From Hyaloperonospora brassicae (lineage: Eukaryota; Oomycota; Peronosporomycetes; Peronosporales; Peronosporaceae), in assembly GCA_947650285.1 (NCBI GenBank), contig CANTFL010000386.1, positions 1 through 64,000 of the forward strand: 64,000 nt of DNA. The letters run 5' to 3'. The position numbers and the translations under genes were made by a program. This document shows positions 57,070 to 64,000 of this stretch, in pieces. The notes beneath the pieces are model-generated. The model was not told the DNA's origin and ran no database searches. It saw only the letters and a program-made list of their open reading frames with translations. Each line of letters begins with the position of its first letter. The first letter of the stretch is position 1.

Positions 57070-57793
57070 TGCATAAGGTTTGAGGCAGGCATCCTCAAAA
57101 GTCGCAGGGATCGGAGTGCTGCTAGCGCTCGTGTTGGCAGATGCTGGCGAGCTTCTGCGACAAAACGTTGCGAGTTTCGCGTCTCTCGTTTCTTGGCAGC
57201 GATACGGGCATTCATGTGCCTTCACACACCATAGAACCATCAAGACGACACGAAGAAAAGCAAGCCTGGGGTGGAGATTTGATGAATCCAGGGGTAAATC
57301 GTAAAGAAGCCGTTCGTCTCGAGTGCTGCTTTTGTGCACTTGAAGCCCTGTTTGACACGCTCTTCCTTCCCCCTGTGTGTGGGCGCTGGACTTGTCGCGT
57401 TCGAGCGGTAGTGCCTCATGGCTGCGGAGGGTGAGAACTGACGAATATCGCACAAGGTGCACTATGACGAGGATTCGGCCAAGAAGGACTACTATGAAGG
57501 AACGATCAAGGGAGACACGACAGCCAACTCTTGGGGTAGGCGGATCGTGGCTCGGCTGTGCAGTGCAGTGCCTTATTCGGTCCCTGCGTGTATTCTACCG
57601 CGCTGTGGCGTGCCGAAAAACTCTCTCACAACGAGAGAGCCGGCCGTCTGTCGTGGGCTACGTCCTTGGATTCAACCCTTATCATCAGCAGTGTACTGTT
57701 CTTGGGCTCGATGTCGTGGCATCAGGGTCAGCCCTTGCAAAGCCGATGAGATAGGGGCCACGTGCGCTCGCCAACGAGACAGTTGGTCTCGTT

Positions 57794-57810
57794 CTTCATT
57801 CTGCAAAATC
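57794..57810 (+). promoter_or_regulatory. Oomycete Inr of effector copy B
   Basis: CTTCATTCTGCAAAATC, the same Inr as at 22233-22249, lies about 25-40 bp before the ATG at 57835. It sits inside a longer open frame that reaches back to 57457, which shows that the longer frame is not the coding start. Confidence 0.72.
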
Positions 57811-57834
57811 TCTTGTCAAGTGCAGAACGTCAGC

Positions 57835-58743
57835 ATGCGTATTCACGGCCTGCTGTTCTTGGTCTTCTTCGTTGTAAACGGCGTCCTGACTCACGTCGCC
57901 GCCCTCGATCCGAGCGACGCCCGTCGTCCCGAAACCTCTGCGCCCACGGCGGGGGAATCGTCGAAGATCGACGATGCAGCTGTCTACACACGTGCGCTGA
58001 AGGACCGGAGCAAGGAGGCTAGAGGCCCTCTGCTTGACAGAATATTTGGACCGCTAAGTCGAGGAATCGAAAAGCTGCTGCGCTTTATCCGCTTATTCCG
58101 ATCTCGTCGTCCTCAAAAACAGCCTGTCAAGCCGACCGAAGCCCATGGCAGACCGCTTGTCAAGCCAAACGCAGACCATACGCCTGACGATGAAATTACG
58201 AAGTTGCTGAAGCTGGGGACGAGTCCAGAAAAGGCGTTAGAGACGCTTCATTCCAGGAAAGATGGAATCTTCAAGTGGTTTGAATACCTCGCGAATTATC
58301 GAGTGAATTACTACAAGGACTTTCCCATGAACAAAGCGGCACAACTTCTGAAGTATCCTATCGTGAAAGATGAGGCGGCATTAGCAGAAACCTTTGCCAG
58401 GATGATGAATCGTCCTGCATTGAAACGCTATGCTGAACCGGTGCAGCCTCTTCGCTTTCAGAATATGCTCGTGGCCAACGAACGTCTGCTTCTCCGAGAC
58501 TTTCAACGTATCTTTCTTCCCTCTGGTGGTTCAATCGCCGCTTTACCGAAAGGTGATCCTGTCCATCGCGCCTACAAAGCCTTTACCTTAGAATTTGCTG
58601 ATGTTCGAGGCCCTTTTAAACGGAAGGACTTGCAGTCCCTCTATTCCAAGAACGATGACGCTAAGGCGGCTATTCTTTTGGCCAAAATCGAGCAAGGACA
58701 TCTCCAAAACCTCGGCAAAAACAAAAAAAGTTGTAAAGGTTAG
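57835..58743 (+). CDS. Secreted RxLR/WY-like effector candidate, intact
   Basis: A 302-residue intronless protein. A signal peptide covers residues 1 to about 23 (MRIHGLLFLVFFVVNGV). Next come a short spacer (LDPSDARRPETSAPTAGESS), a TRALKD segment in the RxLR position (R-A-L-K), and SKEARG in the EER position, both degenerate. The effector body has a WY-type helical pattern: TKLLKLGTSPEKALETL, then FKWFEYLANYR with W and Y at the usual spacing, followed by more helices to the basic end KNKKSCKG. Such proteins are delivered into plant cells by oomycetes and alter host immunity; the target is unknown. It has an Inr upstream, and a paralogue at 22274-23147 that is frameshifted and shorter in the middle. 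Motif degeneracy is common in downy mildews. Confidence 0.82.
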   Translation: MRIHGLLFLVFFVVNGVLTHVAALDPSDARRPETSAPTAGESSKIDDAAVYTRALKDRSKEARGPLLDRIFGPLSRGIEKLLRFIRLFRSRRPQKQPVKPTEAHGRPLVKPNADHTPDDEITKLLKLGTSPEKALETLHSRKDGIFKWFEYLANYRVNYYKDFPMNKAAQLLKYPIVKDEAALAETFARMMNRPALKRYAEPVQPLRFQNMLVANERLLLRDFQRIFLPSGGSIAALPKGDPVHRAYKAFTLEFADVRGPFKRKDLQSLYSKNDDAKAAILLAKIEQGHLQNLGKNKKSCKG

Positions 58744-58914
58744 TGGGTGAAGGGCAGTTGTTCAATAACCAGCTAGTCATCGATTGCCGCGACGCGCGTT
58801 CAGGAGTTGTTGGAATGCAGCCAGAATAAAAAGTAAATACATTGACTTTACTTTCGCATTGCTTGATCCTATCGCCAGTAGAGAGAAGGCGTAAAACAGT
58901 CTTGTTGTAGCGAA

Positions 58915-60191
58915 AACCCGTCCCCCGAATGCTCTTCAAGTGACTTTGCTCCTGTTACTCACCTCTTCTGGGAGTACCCCATAGCCAAGCGACGATGGCG
59001 CTGCATTTGCGATGTATAAGGCACACTTGGTCGACTACCTAAGGCTGGTTTACCGCATACCATTATTCACTAGCGCTCCCGCAAACCCCGGAGAGTGCGT
59101 GGGACATTGCTATAGCTTCTCTAGCCGCGGGTGATAGGACATTGGAAGCTCGCGAAGTTTGCTATGAAGCTCAAAACGAGCGATGGCGCTTTCTAGTCTC
59201 GGTCACGTGTCACGCGATATGGTTTGAACGGCTTAGACAGATCGACGACCCAACAATAGCAGTAGAGAACCATTATGCAATTGCCCAATCTGGTTTGCGC
59301 AGGGCGCTATCAATTATCCGCGGGGTCGACATACCAACCCGGTGGCGGAAACCAAGAATACGTGCTGGCGCGAGTGCACTCAGCATTGGCCGATGCGTTT
59401 CTGTAGCACACTGAGTCCCCACTGCTGTTGTCGCCTGTATTGCCGGCTTCCCCACGGGACCTGTTTCTACTATTCTTCGATGGTGGTTCGCAAAGCGACC
59501 CCGGGCCAGGTGGCTCCAGACCCGTCGTCGTTCGTGTCCCGTCGTTTGTCTAACGTCGTTTGGATGGCGAGTATGTCACTCGGGTCGCATACAACTACAA
59601 ACAAGATGGCCAAATATCATGACCTCATCCATGGACAACATCAGGCACACTACAGCGAATTCACACCACTGTATGTCATTGGAGATAGCGCCATGGTACT
59701 CGATCAACTCCGACTGTATCGCTCACCACGCAAGCCGAGCTTGGCCTCACTATACCGCAAAGCGCGAGCTCTCGCGGACGCCGTCTCAGTCGCCAGCTGG
59801 GCTCACCATTTCCGGCAATATAACAAGATGGTCGACCTTGCTGCAAACATCGCGATGGATACCAAGGCATAGCTGCAAATTAACGCACCAACCACTCGGG
59901 CCATTGCCTTGAACATCGACAATCACATCTCGCACGACGTCAATCGTTGGCTCGAGACGTCACTCGGCGTCGCTCGCCTGTCGACCGTACACCCGCCCCT
60001 TGCAGACTGCCCATACCAGGGCTTCTGCAGCAATACAACTGCTGACAAGTGAACTGATCTTCGTGCTGTTGCACTTTAATCTTCAACAAGTAGCTGCACT
60101 AGATAGTGCAACCCACTATCGAGCCCATATGGACTGGGTATTGCTGGTCGATCACGTTCCTCAATGTACCTCACTTTCAACAAACCAAAAA
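58915..60191 (+). mobile_element. 5'-truncated LINE-type retrotransposon insertion
   Basis: Flanked by CTTGTTGTAGCGAA (58901-58914) and CTTGTTGTATCGAA (60192-60205), a 14-bp target duplication with one mismatch. Copy A has a single site at 23310. The insert ends in AAACCAAAAA, a short A-rich tail. It encodes the 3' part of a non-LTR retrotransposon (zinc-finger RVT-like then RNase H). The long variable duplication, the A-tail and the 5' truncation are typical LINE traits. Confidence 0.82.
59342..59872 (+). pseudogene. LINE RNase H domain, truncated
   Basis: The C-terminal half reads YVIGDSAMVLDQLRLYR, then RKARALADAVSVASWAHHFR and NKMVDLAANIAMD. These are the third and fourth RNase H blocks (GDSxxV, HxxRxxNxxxDxxAN) of oomycete LINE polyproteins. 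The first part of the frame (residues 1-60) is an out-of-phase stretch. The upstream part of the domain lies in another frame (59142-59414, with WRFLVSVTCHAIWFERLRQ), so the copy is inactive. Confidence 0.78.
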
Positions 60192-62515
60192 CTTGTTGTA
60201 TCGAAGCAGCGGTGTCTTGGTGTACACACGCCGTCTGTGCGGTCACTTTCGATATACATGTCTACACTATCTACGTGATGCACTCGTTCTCAAGGCTTCC
60301 TGCAAACTTCGTCTACACGTATTTGCACAACTAACCAGTCGGCCTTCATCCTACCGCAACAAACAGCTTACATTTAGCACACTCTCATCGATCAAACATC
60401 TTTCTCGATGTGCGAAACGCACGTGCGGTCATGCTGGAAGTACCCTGCAGTCGTGGTTATCCTCGTGCCTTTCCAAATCGAAAGCCTATGTTCTCAGCTC
60501 TATTGTAGATAAAAATCGAAGCCACTGCGAGAATCAGTAGTTCTGAGATTGTAGCGTGCTCGACAATAAGGTCCTCCTGACCAGTTTTTGTCTCTTTGAA
60601 AGACAAAAAACTGTATCAGCTTGGATATCAATGTCAATGCAGCTTGCAGTTAGCGCTTATTCCATCAATAGTGCGGTCTCTAGAGCACAAGAAGATCACA
60701 ACAAAGGCTACGTGCGTAGATCCATTTCCACTCCGCATCAAGCAATATGACAATGGAAACAGTGGGACAAGTGGCAATAACAAGTTCAAGGGCCGACGGA
60801 GTTCTACGGATCAGCAACAGCAACTTGGACGCTTTGAGAAGCTATGTCACGAAGAGCATCAATTTGTGCTTCTATTCCGTCTTGCTTGTTTGTTAGCGTG
60901 TTTTTTGGCTGTTGTGCTTGGTGGTTGTCGTGCTTGCAGGCTGTTGTACTTGGTGGGTGTCATTGCTGGTGAAGATGCCCTGTGTCGTATCTCTCTGTCG
61001 TCTCCTGCTTCGACTTGATCAACGTGCAGCCAACAAGGTAAAAAAGTGTCTAAGCCTACTGCTAGGCACGATTTCTTGTAGAAAAGCGTATACGTCAAAT
61101 ACAGACGTGGCGGAACAAACATGCATTTGGCTAGCGTTGCTGTGAGCGACAGGATATTGAGCAAGATGGCGCGTGGCGTGAACATACCAGCGTTCGTAGA
61201 ATGATCGCGGAAAGTTACATGTGTCCGTATGAGTAGGATTGATAGAAGGCTCAAAAGAAAGATGCACTAGCGCTTTTGGACTTGACAGGTGCCTTGTGTC
61301 TGTTGATGGAATAGATATGCTCGATTGTCATGGAAACTGCCAGTCGATGAGCAGCTATTCGAGCGATTGCGGGTTTGTTCATTGACGGCTTTTTCACGTG
61401 GTGCAACATCAAGAAGAAAGTGTAGATCGACTCGTATATGAGACGACCCGGATTGATGCAAACTTGTCCAGCGAACATTTTCTTACTTCCTAGCAACACG
61501 TCAGACGCCCATTTCGATCGATGAAGATGGCTTATGGCACGTGAAATCGTCCCGTGTCTGCAACAAGCGGTGCATTCGAGAATAACGGGCTGTACTAGCA
61601 TAGGTTGCGAATACCCTCATTGCGCCTACCGATACTGAAGTGCTTGAAGACGTTGTCGACATGCAAACGGCCGCTCTGGAACATGTTGAAGTACGCACAT
61701 GGCAACTCGTTGACCAACATGCTCGAGCTATTGAACAGATACTTGAGGACCGCAGATAAAAGTCATGGCAAGTCGAATTAGAGGGCGTATATGTCATCCT
61801 AGCTCGTTGTGCGAGGAAAAAACAAGCGCAATAACTGCTGCAACAGAAAACACAAAGCGAGACATGTCCGTGAGTGAATATCTGATGGGATCTCAAGCCT
61901 GAGAAGATCAGACTTCTCCGGAGGGTCCGCACGAAGCTAGACACTCGCTGGAGCCACATACCGCGTAGATGGATGACCTATTGAACATTGCAAGCTGCGC
62001 GCATGTTTGCAGAATGGACGCGGCCAATCGATCATAGTGCAGGTGAAGTGCTCTTGATGGCAGTATCAGCAAAGGGAAAGTCAACTGAACGCTGGTAGAT
62101 GTCGAAACAGGTCCAGTGGCTGTTGATTGCTATCATGATAGTGTACGCCAGCACGTTGCTCATTCATGGCGTGGGGGCAGTGTTGCAGGACAAGCTGTGA
62201 AGTTCATGAACAACGATTGCGAAAATGGTAGGAATGAGCGCGTCAGTGCGGAGCTGGTGTAATTGCTGGTCATTGAGCTCTGAAGTCTCTGCGGTGAATA
62301 AGTCGAGCTCGTCTAGGGGTGAAGGTGGGCACAGCACTGAATGTCGATCTCTGATGGTTGCTAACCTTGCCGAACATAGTCGACGAGACGTTAAGGCAGG
62401 ACACCTGGACAAGGGAAAAGGGACCAGTGAGACGAGAAGCTTAGTAGCCATAAAAATGATCGTGAACTTCGTCGATATGGTGCTGAAGCTTGGCCTTTGA
62501 CAAGCGGATGCACTT
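60192..62515 (+). pseudogene. Decayed coding remnant, copy B partner of 23330-25630
   Basis: Same chain of broken plus-strand segments as in copy A, including EDVVDMQTAALEHVEVRTWQ near 61650, with the following stops in the same places. Small private indels shift frames relative to copy A near 62220. Function unknown. Confidence 0.4.
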
Positions 62516-63742
62516 GTCCGCACTTTCTAGTCCGTGCCTGTACCGGTCCACGATCCGTACAGGTCTGTTTTAATCGCCCAGACCCACATGTTGCTAATTG
62601 GTTTAGCACTCGTAGGCACTTCACCTTAAGCAACTTTTGGTAAGCCTTGCTTAGTGTGTAACGAATCCATTGCTTCTTGCTGTGCATCGTTCTAGAGAGA
62701 TACAAAGGGAAAACATCTTAATTTGCAAGTGCTCCGAGGCAACATAACATCACTACCATGAATCGGCTTGCCATATTGTCCAGTATGCGTGTCCCAGTGC
62801 AAAAGCAATACTATCATCGTTTTTACTGAGATGCCGTCTCTCTGAGGCGTTCAACAGACCGACAAGCTTTAAACGCTTCGATTAGATGTTTTGTCAAGTG
62901 CAACCAGTAATAATGTCTTGCTTTAGTATCGTCCCTTCTGTCCCAATCCACCGAGCGTGGATCGGTTTTGATACCTTCTGCGCTGTCTGCTTTTATACTT
63001 CAATCATACGGTCACTGTAGCGGAACTGCTATCGCCCTTTGTCAGAGGAAGGCTATTTTTTCGGCCCAACGAGCAGCTTAGACCAATAAAGAATACGACT
63101 TTACAAGTCAACAAGCTTAAAAGTCAAAGGTCCTTGATCAAGGGACCTTACGCCCAAACGAACCAACAGCACAAAGTGCTCAAAGTCTACGCCTTAACAA
63201 GGCTTGACTTTTCTTACAAGATCTGAGACGCCTTAACACGACACGTGCCTCTGGCAGATCAGAAGGAGAATTTAAGTTTATTTACGAATTTAAGTGGGGT
63301 AAAATTCCCTTCGAATTACTTAAGTAAGGTTTTACACTCCTTAGAGTAAAACCTGAAACGTACCTTTAAAACCTGAAACGCCACTGATTTCAATGAGTGG
63401 CACACCACGCTATGGACGTTTCTAAATCGTGTTGTACCACTTATCGTGTACCACCATTACAGTCACTGTCGGAATCGTGATTGCTGTCATTATCGCTTTA
63501 TTGGTCATTATTATCATCCAAGATGTCAACTTTGGCAATCGATCCACCACATCCGATTGATGACGCAAATCCGTCACATTTGACTACGCATCTTGTAGAA
63601 GACAAAAACTGGTTGTGATTATCTGTATGTTGGTTTTGGAATCTACCTCATTGTTTTGAGTCGGAAGGGGGATGCCCCATTACTTAATATTGTCATTTGC
63701 AAGTGCTGACATTGCAGCCAATATCCAGGATGCGCAACAGAG
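62516..63742. other. Gene-poor region before the terminal Gypsy fragment
   Basis: No supported ORF. Short inverted and direct echoes occur around 63120-63400 (AAGGTCCTTGATCAAGGGACCTT is a near-perfect palindrome at 63128-63150; ACCTGAAACG occurs twice near 63350-63380). Confidence 0.5.
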
Positions 63743-64000
63743 CTAAAACCTTTTTCTCACCATTCCATAGTTAATCTTCTTGGGTTTTAGCGTTCGGCTC
63801 GTGAACGTTACAGGCCAGTATTGTTCGCCGTGTTCTTGTAGCAAAGATGCAGATACTGCCCATTTACTAGCATAGACCACGATTACTGGAGGACGATCCG
63901 GATCGAATTGCTTTAGAATCGGAGTTTTAGTAATCTTATCCTTCAACATGGTGAGCAAAATCATCTTTTTCTCCCATCCACTTCTGTCCGGTGAGGTCCA
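63743..64000 (-). pseudogene. Gypsy RNase H fragment at the right edge
   Basis: The minus-strand frame reads LTMLKDKITKTPILKQF, DRPPVIVVYASKWAVSASLL, YWPVTFTSRTLK and INYGM. It is clearly the same family as 785-1110, including VVYAS in place of VxxDAS. It is more similar to a working sequence in places (FTSRTL). The element would continue to the right with RT, gag and 5' LTR. Confidence 0.88.

Larger units (their letters stand above)
57070..62515. repeat. Segmental duplication, copy B
   Basis: Collinear partner of 20715-25630 in the same orientation, about 36 kb away. It lacks the 694-bp insertion of copy A and instead carries a 1.3-kb LINE insertion at 58915-60191. Confidence 0.92.

Noticed and set aside
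56911..57462. 183-codon minus-strand ORF at the start of duplication copy B
   Set aside because: The matching frame in copy A has several stops and no motif was recognised, so it is probably non-coding flank.
57457..57834. 126-codon N-terminal extension of effector copy B
   Set aside because: An Inr lies inside it, the signal peptide begins at 57835, and copy A does not conserve the frame.
1..64000. tRNA, rRNA or other structured RNA genes
   Set aside because: No convincing tRNA A/B boxes with a foldable cloverleaf or rRNA segments were found by eye; a covariance-model scan would be needed to exclude them.

Overview
The window looks like nuclear DNA of a peronosporalean oomycete (Phytophthora or downy-mildew type). 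Four observations point that way: compact genes with short 65-90 bp GT..AG introns; oomycete-style initiator (Inr) elements of the TCATTYYNCA type in front of several genes; a secreted effector-like gene pair with a degenerate RxLR/EER layout and a WY-like core; and gene islands set between decayed LTR retrotransposons. The species cannot be fixed from sequence alone.

Layout. 1-7772: a broken Ty3/Gypsy element on the minus strand, running from the right-hand 5' LTR through gag, protease, RT and RNase H to a second archaeal-type RNase H cut by the left edge. A 10-copy, 30-bp in-frame minisatellite sits between RT and RNase H. 7773-20700: AT-rich, gene-poor DNA holding a solo LTR of the same family (18703-19682), older LTR remnants and a trinucleotide-rich repeat field. 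20715-25630 and 57070-62515 are two copies of one segmental duplication carrying paralogous secreted effector candidates. The first copy is frameshifted; the second is intact. Each copy has gained a different transposon insertion, and the other copy shows the empty site.

26.4-37.4 kb is a gene island: an ADAT3-like tRNA deaminase, an MTG1/YlqF GTPase with one intron, an LRRC40-like protein with four introns, decayed coding DNA and a type I membrane protein. 37.4-47.1 kb is repeat-rich and includes a nested pair of small LTRs with TGTAACGGGG ends and a diverged Gypsy LTR. 47.1-53.9 kb is a second gene island: a PHAF1/UPF0183 gene reconstructed here as ten exons, a NAF1-like H/ACA snoRNP assembly factor, a Mn-type superoxide dismutase divergent from it, and a TMEM19/DUF92 membrane protein. 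53.9-57 kb is mostly repeats plus one cryptic spliced-gene candidate. The right edge (63743-64000) enters another Gypsy element.

The conserved genes are unrelated housekeeping functions: tRNA editing, mitoribosome assembly, snoRNP biogenesis, autophagy and oxidative defence. They do not form a pathway. The most distinctive content is the effector-bearing duplication and the minisatellite-bearing Gypsy family. All exon joins were made by eye from splice signals, reading frame and family resemblance.
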